Source: Patulibacter minatonensis DSM 18081
Lineage (GTDB): Bacteria > Actinomycetota > Thermoleophilia > Solirubrobacterales > Solirubrobacteraceae
Assembly (NCBI RefSeq): GCF_000519325.1
Contig: NZ_KI912613.1
Location: 3,204,659-3,268,658 of the forward strand
DNA: 64,000 nucleotides
Direction of reading: 5' to 3'
Shown piece by piece: positions 8,567 through 20,119 of this stretch (positions within the stretch are counted from its first letter, which is position 1; the number at the start of each line of letters is the position of its first letter). A model generated the notes under the pieces. The model had not been told where the DNA came from, ran no database searches, and worked only from the letters and a program-made list of their open reading frames with translations. Position numbers and translations under genes: made by a program.

Positions 8567-8932
8567 ATGCTGAACGTCCGCCTGCTCGACATCGCCGTCG
8601 TGATCGCTGCACTACCGATCGTGCTGCTGCTCGGCGCCCCGGCCGTCGGCTGCCTCGTCGCCACGATCGTCTGGATCGTCCAGCGCATCGTCGCCGGCGT
8701 CGTCGAGGGCAAGGCCCGCGAGCAGGACGACCCGCGCGCGGCGCTCAAGCTCAACTTCGTCGCGATGATGGCGCGCGTCTGGCTGATCTGCCTGGCGATC
8801 GTCCTCTGCGGCGTCGCGGTCGACCGCCGCGACGGCGCCGCGGCCGCGGCGACGATGCTCGTCGCCTTCACGGTCTACCTGGCCGTCACCCTCCTCACCC
8901 GCACCACCGACAGGAAGTCTGTCCACGCATGA
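8567..8932 (+). CDS. AtpI-like membrane protein of the ATP synthase operon
   Basis: 121 residues, four predicted membrane helices (LLDIAVVIAALPIVLLLG, VGCLVATIVWIVQRIVAGVV, a third around residue 70-82, a fourth around 95-112) with a polar loop KAREQDDPRA between helices 2 and 3. Its TGA overlaps the atpB ATG (ATGA at 8929-8932), showing translational coupling. AtpI proteins are poorly conserved in sequence; placement between the first small ORF and atpB is the main argument. Confidence 0.65.
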   Translation: MLNVRLLDIAVVIAALPIVLLLGAPAVGCLVATIVWIVQRIVAGVVEGKAREQDDPRAALKLNFVAMMARVWLICLAIVLCGVAVDRRDGAAAAATMLVAFTVYLAVTLLTRTTDRKSVHA

Positions 8933-9819
8933 GCACTCGCGCGAAGGTCCGCATCTCCCTCGGGGTCTACGTCCTTCTGATCATCGCCGCCGTCGCGGCG
9001 TTCGGTGCGACGAAGAACGCCGACTCGTCGTTCGAGCCGGCCAACGAGTTCAAGGTCGACAAGTGGATCGATCTCGGTCCCCTGTCGATCAACAAGGCCG
9101 TCCTCTACATCGTCATCGCGGGCTTCCTCACGGTGTTCACGATGATGTGGGTCGCCAAGCGGATGCAGGCCAAGCCCAACCGCACGCAGACGGTCGTCGA
9201 GCTGATCTACACCTCGATGCGCGACAACGTCACGGGGGCCAACATGGACTCCCGAATGGCGACGCGGTGGTTCCCCTTCATCGCCACCATCTTCCTCTTC
9301 ATCTGGTACTCGAACCTGATCGGGTACATCCCGCTGCCGACGAACACGGAGCACAAGTTCGACGTGTTCGGGCTGCAGGTCCCGCACTTCGCGCTCTACG
9401 CGGCGACCGCCAACCTCGGCGTCCCGCTGATGATCGCGATCCTCGTGTTCGTCTTCTACACGGGTGAGGGCATCAAGAAGAAGGGCCTCTTCGGCTACCT
9501 CGGCAGCCTCGTGCCCGCCGGCGTCACCGGTCCGATGGCCGTCTTCATCTGGTTCCTGGAGTTCCTCTCGAACTTCATGCGCCTGATCTCGCTCTCCGTA
9601 CGTCTTTTCGCCAACATCCTCGCCGGCCACCTGATCATCCTCTTCATGAGCGGTGGTCTGGCCGTCCTCCTCGGCATCCACGCGGTCGGCATCATCGCCC
9701 TTCCCGCGGGCATCCTGCTCTATCTCTTCGAGATCGGGCTGGTCGCCACCCTGCAGGCCTTCATCTTCGCCACTCTCACGGCCATCTACCTCGGTGGCGC
9801 CGTGTCCGAGTCCCACTGA
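8929..9819 (+). CDS. atpB: ATP synthase Fo subunit a
   Basis: 296 residues, 5-6 membrane helices. Forms the proton half-channels facing the c-ring. The essential arginine is R225 in LISLSVRLFANILAGHLI; WYSNLIGYIPLP near residue 125 and the C-terminal FIFATLTAIYLGGA are also diagnostic. An N-terminal helix precedes a ~40-residue periplasmic stretch. First classical structural gene of the operon. Confidence 0.96.
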   Translation: MSTRAKVRISLGVYVLLIIAAVAAFGATKNADSSFEPANEFKVDKWIDLGPLSINKAVLYIVIAGFLTVFTMMWVAKRMQAKPNRTQTVVELIYTSMRDNVTGANMDSRMATRWFPFIATIFLFIWYSNLIGYIPLPTNTEHKFDVFGLQVPHFALYAATANLGVPLMIAILVFVFYTGEGIKKKGLFGYLGSLVPAGVTGPMAVFIWFLEFLSNFMRLISLSVRLFANILAGHLIILFMSGGLAVLLGIHAVGIIALPAGILLYLFEIGLVATLQAFIFATLTAIYLGGAVSESH

Positions 9820-9841
9820 GTCACCTAAAAGGAGCAGTACC

Positions 9842-10108
9842 GTGGACCTCACGATCATCACGCAGCTTGCGGCCGTCGACGACGCGTCCGACGCCGGCAA
9901 GGCCATCGCCCTCGCCCTCGGCGGCGGCCTCGGCGCCGCCGGCGCCGGCATCGGCATCGGCTACCTCTTCGGCAGCGTCGTGCAGGCGCTCGTGCGCCAG
10001 CCGGAGCTCAAGGACGAGATCACCAGCATCCAGTGGCTCGGCTTCGCCCTCACGGAGGCCGTGTTCTTCTACGGCCTCGTCGCGGGCCTCCTGGCCTTCT
10101 TCCTGTAG
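9842..10108 (+). CDS. atpE: ATP synthase Fo subunit c
   Basis: 88 residues from GTG, with AAGGAG 9 nt upstream. Hairpin of two helices: helix 1 with the glycine-rich GGGLGAAGAGIGIG (27-40), polar loop RQPE (52-55), helix 2 with the ion-carrying Glu72 in FALTEAVFF. No sodium-site pattern is obvious, so a proton-translocating ring is likely. The ~20-residue N-terminal extension is longer than in most c subunits. Confidence 0.96.
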   Translation: MDLTIITQLAAVDDASDAGKAIALALGGGLGAAGAGIGIGYLFGSVVQALVRQPELKDEITSIQWLGFALTEAVFFYGLVAGLLAFFL

Positions 10109-10114
10109 GCCGCG

Positions 10115-10696
10115 ATGAGTCTGCTCCTGCAAACCATCACGCCGCTCGCTGAAGCGGCCGCTGGTGCCGAGGACGAGAACAAGAGCTTCCTGGTCTCCCC
10201 GGATGCGGGGGCGATGATCTGGACGCTGATCGTCTTCGTCATCGCCTGGATCGTCCTGGCGAAGGTGGCGTTCCCCAAGATCGGGGAGGCCCTGGACAAG
10301 CGCCAGGCCGCCATCAACGAGTCGATCGAAGCCGCCGAGCGCGACCGCGCCGAGGCCGAGAAGCTGGCTGCCGAGAACCGGCAGAACCTGCTCGAGGCCC
10401 GGACGCACGCCGAGGACATCCTGACGCGTGCCCGCAAGAGCGCCGACGCCCACGAGGCCAAGGCCCGCGACGAGGCGAAGACCAAGGGCGAGGAGATCCT
10501 CGACCAGGCGCGCAAGGACATCGAGGCCGAGACGCGGCGCGCGATCAGCGAGATCCGCACCGAGGTCGCCGACCTCACGATCCAGGCGACCGCCAAGGTC
10601 ACCGGCAAGACGCTCGACGGGGACGACCAGCGTCGCCTCATCGAGGAAGCACTCGACGGGCTCGACTTCTCCGCGCTGAGCGGCGAGCGGAGGTAG
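10115..10696 (+). CDS. atpF: ATP synthase Fo subunit b
   Basis: 193 residues. One membrane helix at about 36-55 (MIWTLIVFVIAWIVLAKVAF) followed by a long charged coiled coil (EALDKRQAAINESIEAAERDRAEAEKLAAE...) that forms the peripheral stalk. About 30 residues precede the membrane helix, longer than usual, beginning with a hydrophobic MSLLLQTITPLAEAAAG that could be a signal or re-entrant segment. 6 nt after atpE. Confidence 0.94.
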   Translation: MSLLLQTITPLAEAAAGAEDENKSFLVSPDAGAMIWTLIVFVIAWIVLAKVAFPKIGEALDKRQAAINESIEAAERDRAEAEKLAAENRQNLLEARTHAEDILTRARKSADAHEAKARDEAKTKGEEILDQARKDIEAETRRAISEIRTEVADLTIQATAKVTGKTLDGDDQRRLIEEALDGLDFSALSGERR

Positions 10697-10700
10697 CACC

Positions 10701-11231
10701 ATGGACCAGATCTCCCGCGTGTACGGCCGGTCGCTGTTCGAGGTCGCCCAGGAGCGCGACGTGGTCTCCGAGGTGCGCGAGCAGCTCGGTCAGATCGTCG
10801 AAGCCCTCTCGGAGAGCCGCGAGCTGCAGCTGTTCCTCGCGTCCCCGCAGTTCTCCTCCGAGGAGAAGCGGGACGGGTTGCGCCGGGCGATCGACGGCGC
10901 CGACCCCATCGTCGCCAACCTCCTCGACGTCATGGTCGAGAATCAGCGGCTGTCGCTGCTGTCGGAGGTCCGCACCGAGTTCGATGCTCGGTACGACGAC
11001 CTCCACAAGGTCCTGCCCGTCCGGATCTCGACCGCGGTCGAGCTGGACGAGGAGACCACCGCCCGGATCGGCCGTCAGGTCGGCGAGGGAACGGGCCGCG
11101 AGGTCCAGCTCACCACCGAGGTCGATCCGGACCTCATCGGCGGCATCGTGCTGCGCGTCGGGAACCAGATCCTCGACGCCTCCATCCGTCAACGACTCGA
11201 AAACCTGCGTCGACAGGTGGCGACGGCGTAG
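10701..11231 (+). CDS. atpH: ATP synthase F1 subunit delta
   Basis: 176 residues. N-terminal helical bundle beginning ISRVYGRSLFEVAQE and the C-terminal signature EVDPDLIGGIVLRVGNQILDASIRQRLENL that closes nearly all delta/OSCP proteins. Joins the b stalk to the alpha3beta3 head. Starts 4 nt after atpF. Confidence 0.95.
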   Translation: MDQISRVYGRSLFEVAQERDVVSEVREQLGQIVEALSESRELQLFLASPQFSSEEKRDGLRRAIDGADPIVANLLDVMVENQRLSLLSEVRTEFDARYDDLHKVLPVRISTAVELDEETTARIGRQVGEGTGREVQLTTEVDPDLIGGIVLRVGNQILDASIRQRLENLRRQVATA

Positions 11232-11272
11232 TCCGCCGTCGTCGATCGCCACTTCCGTAGGAGCCCTGCACC

Positions 11273-12826
<1,554 letters not shown>

Positions 12827-12864
12827 TGCGCGGTCTGTCCCGACGGACCGAGAGGAGCTAGTCG

Positions 12865-13776
12865 ATGGCGCAGAGCGACGTCAAGGCCCGCATCGGGTCC
12901 GTCCAGAACATCCGCAAGATCACGCGGGCGATGGAGATGGTCTCGGCCGCGCGCCTGCGCAAGGCCGAGGACCGCGCCTCGTCGCTGCGGCCGTACGCCG
13001 ACGCCCTGCGCCGCATGACCCGTCAGGCCGCCGCGGCGGCCGGCGCGGGCGAGCTGCAGTCGCAGCCCGTGCTGCGCACGCACGAGCAGGAGAACACGGT
13101 CGGCCTGGTGCTCGTCACCGCCGACCGCGGCCTGGCCGGCGCGTTCAACTCGCAGATCCTCCGTGCCGGCCTGAATCGCGCGGCGGAGCTCGAGTCCGAG
13201 GGCAAGAAGGTCGTCTTCTACGCGAGCGGTCGGCGCGGCGTGTCGTCCCTGACGTTCCGCAATAAGGAGCTGACGGGCCAGTACACCGGCTTCACCGACG
13301 CACCCAAGGCGAGCAACGCGAGCGACATCGCCGACGACCTGGTCGCCGGCTTCGTCGACGACAAGATCGACCGCGTCGAGGTCTTCTACAACAGCTACGT
13401 GTCGCCGCTGGTGCAGGAGGTCCGTCAGGAGACCCTGCTCCCGCTGGCCGCCGCGAGCGTGGTCGGGGACGACGACGCCGCCGAGGAGCCCGAGGAGGAG
13501 ACCACGGGCCCGAAGGCGATGGTCGAGTACGAGCCCGACGACCCCGCGGAGCTCCTGGCCGAGCTCGTGCCCGAGTTCGTGCAGGTCTCGCTCCTGCGCG
13601 CCCTCCTGGAGTCCGCCGCCTCGGAGCACGGTGCCCGCATGACCGCCATGCGCAACGCCTCCGAGAACGCGGCCGACGTGATCAAGAACCTGACGCTCGC
13701 GATGAACCGCGCCCGTCAGGCCGACATCACGCAGGAGATCATGGAGATCGTCGCCGGCGCGGAGGCCCTGAACTGA
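12865..13776 (+). CDS. atpG: ATP synthase F1 subunit gamma
   Basis: 303 residues. Rotor shaft: N-terminal helix VKARIGSVQNIRKITRAMEMVSAARLRKAE and C-terminal helix MTAMRNASENAADVIKNLTLAMNRARQADITQEI form the coiled coil. An acidic insertion of about 25 residues (DDDAAEEPEEETTGPK, near 205-220) lengthens the central domain compared with most bacteria. SD GAGGAG is 6 nt upstream. Confidence 0.96.
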   Translation: MAQSDVKARIGSVQNIRKITRAMEMVSAARLRKAEDRASSLRPYADALRRMTRQAAAAAGAGELQSQPVLRTHEQENTVGLVLVTADRGLAGAFNSQILRAGLNRAAELESEGKKVVFYASGRRGVSSLTFRNKELTGQYTGFTDAPKASNASDIADDLVAGFVDDKIDRVEVFYNSYVSPLVQEVRQETLLPLAAASVVGDDDAAEEPEEETTGPKAMVEYEPDDPAELLAELVPEFVQVSLLRALLESAASEHGARMTAMRNASENAADVIKNLTLAMNRARQADITQEIMEIVAGAEALN

Positions 13777-13865
13777 TGTTCGCCCTCACCGCCGGCCGCA
13801 GCACCCCGACCGCGCTCGTCGCCGAGCCCGTCGGCCCGTCCACCACCCCCGCTCGCACCGAGTAA
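13776..13865 (+). CDS. 29-residue ORF translationally coupled between atpG and atpD
   Basis: The atpG TGA (13774-13776) overlaps an ATG (13776-13778) that opens a 29-codon frame, starting MFALTAGRSTPTALV and ending TTPARTE, stopped by TAA 13863-13865. The TAA is followed at once by the atpD Shine-Dalgarno (AGAGGAA), 13 nt before the atpD ATG. Codon choice is like that of the neighbours (almost all third positions G/C). No homologue family is recognised; it may be a coupling or leader peptide rather than a functional protein. No other stretch here explains the 100-bp gap in an otherwise tight operon. Confidence 0.45.
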   Translation: MFALTAGRSTPTALVAEPVGPSTTPARTE

Positions 13866-15281
<1,416 letters not shown>

Positions 15282-15286
15282 TCCCC

Positions 15287-15715
15287 GTGGCGTACGAGCC
15301 CTTCAAGGCCGACGTCCTCTCGCCCGGGGGCCAGGTGTTCTCGGGCGAGGTGCAGCAGATCTCGACCCGCACGGTGTCGGGCGAGCTCGGCGTGCTCCGC
15401 AAGCACCAGCCGCTGCTCGGTCGCCTCGAGGCCGGCGAGCTGCGCCTGTACCTCCCGAACGACGGCGAGGTCAAGCGCCTCGTCCAGACCGGCGGCTACA
15501 TCCAGGTCGCCGGCGACGGCGGCGTGCTGTTGCTGGTCGACGAGGCGTACCCGATCGAGGACTACGACCGCGCGCAGGTCGAGGCCGACCAGCAGAAGGC
15601 TGCCGAGCGGCTCGAGAAGGCCGAGGCCGGCACCGAGCAGCACCGCCTGGCGCTCGCCGGCAAGAAGCGGGCCGACGCGCTCGTGAAGCTCGGCGACAAG
15701 CTCGACAAGCGCTGA
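15287..15715 (+). CDS. atpC: ATP synthase F1 subunit epsilon
   Basis: 142 residues from GTG, 5 nt after atpD. N-terminal beta-sandwich (FKADVLSPGGQVFSGEVQQISTRTVSGELGVLRKHQPLLGRL) and a C-terminal two-helix region rich in K/E/A (DQQKAAERLEKAEAGTEQHR) that in this subunit acts as the inhibitory arm. Last gene of the operon. Confidence 0.95.
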   Translation: MAYEPFKADVLSPGGQVFSGEVQQISTRTVSGELGVLRKHQPLLGRLEAGELRLYLPNDGEVKRLVQTGGYIQVAGDGGVLLLVDEAYPIEDYDRAQVEADQQKAAERLEKAEAGTEQHRLALAGKKRADALVKLGDKLDKR

Positions 15716-15717
15716 AG

Positions 15718-15737
15718 GCCGGCCCCTCGGGGCCGGC
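15718..15737 (+). terminator. First hairpin after atpC
   Basis: 9-bp perfect stem GCCGGCCCC/GGGGCCGGC with a 2-nt loop, starting 3 nt after the atpC stop; no U-run. May slow polymerase or protect the 3' end ahead of the larger hairpin at 15769. Confidence 0.5.
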
Positions 15738-15768
15738 TCCGAGGGCCCGGCACCACCGGGACCGCAGG

Positions 15769-15811
15769 ACGACGAAGGGCCCGGATCTCGCCGATCCGGG
15801 CCCTTCGTCGT
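15769..15811 (+). terminator. Strong terminator-like hairpin closing the atp operon
   Basis: A perfect 19-bp inverted repeat, arms 15769-15787 and 15793-15811, with 5-nt loop TCGCC. Only a short TT follows, so it is of the U-less actinobacterial type. It also lies downstream of the minus-strand small gene ending at 15914, so it can serve both directions. Confidence 0.8.
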
Positions 15812-15913
15812 TCCCCGGCCGCCGCGTGGCGGGCCGCCTGGGGTGGTCCCGTGCGCCGCGCGGGTGGCGCGGGGGAGCGGTGGTCCTCCCGGGGCGGGAG
15901 GACCGCGGTCGGT

Positions 15914-16060
15914 CTAGAAGCCGCCGTTGTAGTTGTAGATCAGGATGGTGAACATCCCGGCGAACGCGACGACCGCCGAGACGGCGAAGCCCACGGTGCT
16001 GTTGACGAGGCTGATGTTCTCGTCCTCGTGGTCCTCGCTGGGGTGCTCGATGTCGCTCAT
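15914..16060 (-). CDS. Small single-pass membrane protein, unknown function
   Basis: 48 residues from ATG 16060, preceded by GGAGG with 6 nt spacing, which decides the start. An acidic N-terminus (MSDIEHPSEDHEDENISL) is followed by one membrane helix (VGFAVSAVVAFAGMFTILIY) and a short NYNGGF end. No family recognised. It sits between the ATP synthase operon and the M20 peptidase, facing the former; a link to either is not shown. Confidence 0.65.
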   Translation of the reverse strand: MSDIEHPSEDHEDENISLVNSTVGFAVSAVVAFAGMFTILIYNYNGGF

Positions 16061-16193
16061 CCGGTCCTCCGTCGTCGTGAGGGGCCATCTTCGCACGTGG
16101 GGCGCCCGCGGGGAACGTCGCCGCCCGGGGTCTCCTCCGCCCGGGGTGCGGCGGTGCCGGACGCCGCGGACGACGGCGCGATGAGGGGACGCC

Positions 16194-16199
16194 TATCCT
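16194..16199 (+). promoter_or_regulatory. -10-like hexamer of the M20 peptidase gene
   Basis: TATCCT, 7 nt before the ATG at 16207. Confidence 0.55.
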
Positions 16200-16206
16200 G
16201 CCGTGG

Positions 16207-17355
16207 ATGGACGAACGGCTGCTCACGGAGCGGCTGGTCGGGTACGACACCTCGAAGTCGGCGGGCCTCCGGGCCGCCGGGGGGTTCGTCAAGGGCTGGC
16301 TGGAGTCACACGGCATCGACGCGTGGGAGCGCGATCACGACGGGCTGCCCGTCCTGCTGGCGCAGATCGGGTCCGACGATCCCGTCGCGCCGACGGTGAT
16401 CCTGCACGGCCACCTCGACGTCGTCCCCGCGCACGACGAGCAGTTCACGCCGACGATCGACGGGGACCGGCTCTACGGCCGCGGCTCGTACGACATGAAG
16501 GGCGGGCTCTCGGCGATGCTCTGCGCCTTCCGCGACGCCGCCCGCGAGATCCGCGAGCTCGGCACGGAGACCCCGATGTCGGACGTCCGGGTGCACCTGG
16601 TGGTCGTGCCCGACGAGGAGAGCGAGCAGGTCGACCGCCGCTCGACCGACGCCCTGGTCAAGGACGGCACGCTCCGCGGGGACTTCGCGATCACGGGCGA
16701 GCCCACGCAGCTCGACGTCGGCGTGCAGGCCAAGGGCGTCCTCGCCATGCGGCTGGCCGTCCACGGCGTCTCGGCCCACGGGTCGACCCCGTGGCTCGGC
16801 GACAACGCCGCGCTCAAGGCGTTCGACGTCTTCCGCCGGATCGAGACCCTGCCGTTCAGCCGGCAGAGCAGCGACCTCTACGACCGGCCGTCGATCAACC
16901 TGGCCAGGATCCACGGCGGCGACGCCTTCAACATGGTTCCCGACCGGTGCGAGATCACCGTCGACATCCGCTTCGTGCCCGGGCAGGACCCGAAGGAGAT
17001 CTTCCGCCAGATCGGCGCGATCCCCGACGTCGAGGTGTTGACGGTCCTCGAGCGGGCTCCCTCGATCGTGTCGCGGAGGAACCCGTACGTGGTGGCGCTG
17101 CGGGCGGCCGTCGCGAGCACGGGCGAGGGCGCCGGGATGGCGGTCGGTCGCGACGGCGCCTCCGACGCGTTCGCGTTCCTCGAGGCCGGGATCCCCGCCG
17201 TCGAGTTCGGGCCCAGCGGCAACGGCCACCACGGTCCCGAGGAGTGGGTGTCGATCGACTCGCTGGACCGCTACCGCAAGGCCCTGGTCGAGTTCCTCCG
17301 GTCGGTCCCGGACGCGGTCCGCGTGGACCGGTCTGCGGCCGGCACCGCCGACTGA
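16207..17355 (+). CDS. M20-family metallopeptidase (ArgE/DapE-like deacylase)
   Basis: 382 residues. Di-zinc amidohydrolase fold: VILHGHLDVVP (first metal His/Asp pair, about residues 65-75), GRGSYDMKGGLSAML (bridging Asp, about 95-109), VPDEESEQ (catalytic and metal Glu, about 136-143) and a late HHGPEEWVSIDSL (final metal His). Between them a dimerisation domain starts at VQAKGVLAMRLAVHGVSAHGSTPW. DapE-like desuccinylase, ArgE-like deacetylase and general dipeptidase are all possible; no lysine or arginine gene is adjacent, so the substrate stays open. Confidence 0.85.
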   Translation: MDERLLTERLVGYDTSKSAGLRAAGGFVKGWLESHGIDAWERDHDGLPVLLAQIGSDDPVAPTVILHGHLDVVPAHDEQFTPTIDGDRLYGRGSYDMKGGLSAMLCAFRDAAREIRELGTETPMSDVRVHLVVVPDEESEQVDRRSTDALVKDGTLRGDFAITGEPTQLDVGVQAKGVLAMRLAVHGVSAHGSTPWLGDNAALKAFDVFRRIETLPFSRQSSDLYDRPSINLARIHGGDAFNMVPDRCEITVDIRFVPGQDPKEIFRQIGAIPDVEVLTVLERAPSIVSRRNPYVVALRAAVASTGEGAGMAVGRDGASDAFAFLEAGIPAVEFGPSGNGHHGPEEWVSIDSLDRYRKALVEFLRSVPDAVRVDRSAAGTAD

Positions 17356-17535
17356 TCCGGGCGTCCGGACGGCGTTCGCCGCGCCAGGGGATCGACGTCG
17401 TGGGGCGGCGCACCACCGGACAAGCGCGCGCACCCTCCGGCCGCTCGGTGTGCACCGTCACACGCCGTGTGGGCCGTCGCCTCGGGCACGGTCCGCGCCG
17501 GGCTCGCGGCACGGGCGACGGGCCGACCCGCGGTG

Positions 17536-17541
17536 TACCCT
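17536..17541 (+). promoter_or_regulatory. -10-like hexamer of ugd
   Basis: TACCCT, 9 nt before the ATG at 17551; it argues against in-frame starts further upstream (17467). The rest of the gap 17356-17550 holds only a short palindrome CACACGCCGTGTG near 17460. Confidence 0.55.
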
Positions 17542-17550
17542 CACGGGTCT

Positions 17551-18924
17551 ATGCCCACAGCGCGTGAGCCCATCGGTGTGATCGGTACCGGATACGTCGG
17601 GTTGGTGACGGCGGCCGGATTCGCGGAGCTCGGCAGCGATGTCGTGTGCGTCGACATCGATGCGGAGAAGATCGCCCGCCTGGAGCGGGGGGAGATCCCG
17701 ATCTACGAGCCCGGTCTGGCCGAGCTCGTGGCGAAGAACCGCTCGCGGTTGACGTTCACGACGGACATCTCGCAGGCGCTGTCCCGCGCGAGGATCCTGT
17801 TCGTGGCGGTCGGGACGCCGCCGACGTACTCCGGCGACGCCGATCTCTCCGCGGTCCACGCCGTCGTCGGTGCGATGCCGGCGTCGGACTCGCACGCGCT
17901 GGTGATGAAGTCGACCGTCCCGGTGGGGACGGGCAAGGCGATCAAGCGCGAGTTCGAGGCGCAGGGCAAGGCCGGGTTCCGGTACGTGTCGTGTCCGGAG
18001 TTCCTCAAGGAGGGCACGGCGGTCGCCGACTTCCTGCGGCCGGACCGCGTCGTCGTCGGGGACGACGGCGACTGGGCGGGCGACGCGGTCGTCGAGCTGT
18101 ACCGGCCGCTGTTGAACAGCGAGTACGGCGGGCAGGGTCCTGCGGCCCCGTTGGGTGAGCTGGTGCGGACCGACATCGCGTCGGCGGAGATGGTGAAGCT
18201 CGCGTCCAACGCGTTTTTGGCGACGAAGATCTCGTTCATCAACGAGATCGCGAACGTGTGCGAGGAGACCGGTGCGGACGTCGTCGAGGTCGCCAAGGGG
18301 ATGGGTCTGGACGAGCGGATCGGCCCGAAGTTCCTGAACGCCGGGATCGGGTTCGGTGGCTCGTGCTTCCCGAAGGACGTGACGGCGCTGAAGCAGCTGG
18401 CCGGCAACTCGGGGTACCACTTCCAGCTGCTGAACTCGGTGATCGAGGTCAACGAGCTGCAGAAGCGTCGCGTGATCGGCAAGCTCGAGAAGCACCTCGG
18501 GACGCTGGTGGGCAAGCGGATCGCGCTGCTGGGTCTGGCGTTCAAGCCGAACACCGACGACATGCGCGAGGCGTCGTCGCTGGTGCTCGCCGCGCGGTTG
18601 CAGGCGGCGGGCGCGTCGGTCGTGGCGCACGATCCGATCTCGGCGGAGGTCGCGCGGCCGATGCTGCGCGGCGTCGAGCTGGCGGACGACGCGCTGTCGG
18701 CGGCGAAGGACGCCGACGCGGTCGTGCTCGTGACCGAGTGGCAGGAGTTCCGGGATCTCGACTTCCCGGCGCTGATCGACGTGATGGCCGGTGACGTGCT
18801 CGTCGACGGCCGCAACGCGCTCGACGGCGCCGCTGCCGCTGCGGCCGGGTTCCGCTACGAGGGCATGGGCCGCCCGGCCCACCGACCCGCGGCCCAGCCG
18901 GCCGCACCCGTTCACCAGAGCTGA
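17551..18924 (+). CDS. ugd: UDP-glucose (or related nucleotide sugar) 6-dehydrogenase
   Basis: 457 residues. Oxidises a UDP-hexose to the uronic acid with two NAD+. N-terminal Rossmann motif GVIGTGYVGLVTA (9-21), EFLKEGTAVADFLRPDR and the catalytic Cys272 in GFGGSCFPKD; C-terminal domain begins around LGLAFKPNTDDMREASS. Length is normal for the family. It is followed 2 nt later by a nucleotidyltransferase gene, so the two are co-transcribed; together with the isomerase and second nucleotidyltransferase this suggests supply of activated sugars for an extracellular glycan. Confidence 0.92.
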   Translation: MPTAREPIGVIGTGYVGLVTAAGFAELGSDVVCVDIDAEKIARLERGEIPIYEPGLAELVAKNRSRLTFTTDISQALSRARILFVAVGTPPTYSGDADLSAVHAVVGAMPASDSHALVMKSTVPVGTGKAIKREFEAQGKAGFRYVSCPEFLKEGTAVADFLRPDRVVVGDDGDWAGDAVVELYRPLLNSEYGGQGPAAPLGELVRTDIASAEMVKLASNAFLATKISFINEIANVCEETGADVVEVAKGMGLDERIGPKFLNAGIGFGGSCFPKDVTALKQLAGNSGYHFQLLNSVIEVNELQKRRVIGKLEKHLGTLVGKRIALLGLAFKPNTDDMREASSLVLAARLQAAGASVVAHDPISAEVARPMLRGVELADDALSAAKDADAVVLVTEWQEFRDLDFPALIDVMAGDVLVDGRNALDGAAAAAAGFRYEGMGRPAHRPAAQPAAPVHQS

Positions 18925-18926
18925 GG

Positions 18927-20042
18927 ATGACCTCCACCCAGGCCGTCATCCTCGTCGGGGGCAAGGGCACCCGGCTCCGGCCACTGACGTCCAACCGGCC
19001 GAAGCCGATCGTCCCGCTCGTCGACCGGCCGTTCATGGCCTACATGCTCGAGTGGGTCGCGTCGCACGGCGTCACCGACGTGATCATGTGCTGCGGCTTC
19101 CTGGCCGACTCGATGGTCGAGGAGATCGGCGACGGGTCCCGGTTCGGGCTGCACATCACCTGGGTGGTGGAGCCGTCGCCGCGCGGCACGGCCGGGGCGC
19201 TCTGGTACGCGAAGCCGCACCTGCGCGACGAGCGGTTCCTGATGCTCAACGGCGACGTCCTCACCGACATGGACCTCACCGCCCAGGTCGAAGCACACGT
19301 CCGCACCGGGGCGGTCGGCACGCTCGCCCTGGTCCCCGTGGAGGACCCGAGCGCCTACGGCCTGGTCCGCCTGCACCCCGACGACGCGGTCCGCGGGTTC
19401 CTCGAGAAGCCGACCCCGGAGCAGATCGACACCGACCTGATCTCCGCCGGCGCCTACGTCCTGGAGCCGTCCGTCTTCGACCTGATCCCGCAGGACCGGC
19501 TCGTGTCGATCGAGCGCGAGGTCTGGCCGCGGCTCGTCGGCAATGGCCTCTACGGCAGCGTCCACCGCGGGCGCTACTGGATGGACATCGGGACGCCCAC
19601 GCGGTACCTCGAGGGCACCCGCGACATCCTCTCCGGCCGCGTGCTGACGCAGGTCGCCCGGCGGCTCGAGGACGGGCCCGTCGACCCGTCCGCCACCGTC
19701 GGCGACGGGTCCGTCGTCGACCGCACCGCGCTGATCGACCGCGGTGCCACGATCGGGCCGCGCGTCACCGTCGGCTCGGGGTCGTACGTCGGCCCCGGGG
19801 CGACGGTGGGGGAGGAGGCGATCCTCGAGAACGCGGTCGTCCTCGCCGGCGCGCGGGTCGGGGCGAAGGCCCGGCTGCGCGACTGCATCGTCGGCGTCGG
19901 CGCGGTGCTCGGGGACGGCGTCGTGCTGTCCGACGCCGCGATGGTCGGGGACGGCGCCACGGTCGCCGACGGCAACGTGCTGACGCACGGGGTCCGCATC
20001 GGCCCGGGGGCCTCGATCGCTCCTTCCACCGTCTGGTTCTGA
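18927..20042 (+). CDS. Sugar-phosphate nucleotidyltransferase with left-handed beta-helix domain
   Basis: 371 residues. The N-terminal domain carries the NTP-binding signature VILVGGKGTRLRPLTSNRPKPIVPL (8-32), the LNGDVL metal site and SAGAYVLEP; the C-terminal part (about 240-371) is built of hexapeptide repeats (IGPRVTVGSGSYVGPGATVGEEAIL...). This two-domain form is usual for mannose-1-P guanylyltransferase and glucose-1-P transferases; the substrate cannot be fixed. The second such gene at 21336 is a relative. Confidence 0.85.
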   Translation: MTSTQAVILVGGKGTRLRPLTSNRPKPIVPLVDRPFMAYMLEWVASHGVTDVIMCCGFLADSMVEEIGDGSRFGLHITWVVEPSPRGTAGALWYAKPHLRDERFLMLNGDVLTDMDLTAQVEAHVRTGAVGTLALVPVEDPSAYGLVRLHPDDAVRGFLEKPTPEQIDTDLISAGAYVLEPSVFDLIPQDRLVSIEREVWPRLVGNGLYGSVHRGRYWMDIGTPTRYLEGTRDILSGRVLTQVARRLEDGPVDPSATVGDGSVVDRTALIDRGATIGPRVTVGSGSYVGPGATVGEEAILENAVVLAGARVGAKARLRDCIVGVGAVLGDGVVLSDAAMVGDGATVADGNVLTHGVRIGPGASIAPSTVWF

Positions 20043-20119
20043 GCCGCCGGGAACGCGGCGCGTCCCCGCTCGCAGGGCAGTTCCGGCACACGCCCGGGAC
20101 CTCTGCGATGCTGCGGGTG

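Noticed and set aside
17456..17475. CACACGCCGTGTG palindrome upstream of ugd as an operator.
   Set aside because: Single short palindrome about 65 bp before the -10 hexamer; no second copy, so chance in GC-rich DNA is as likely.
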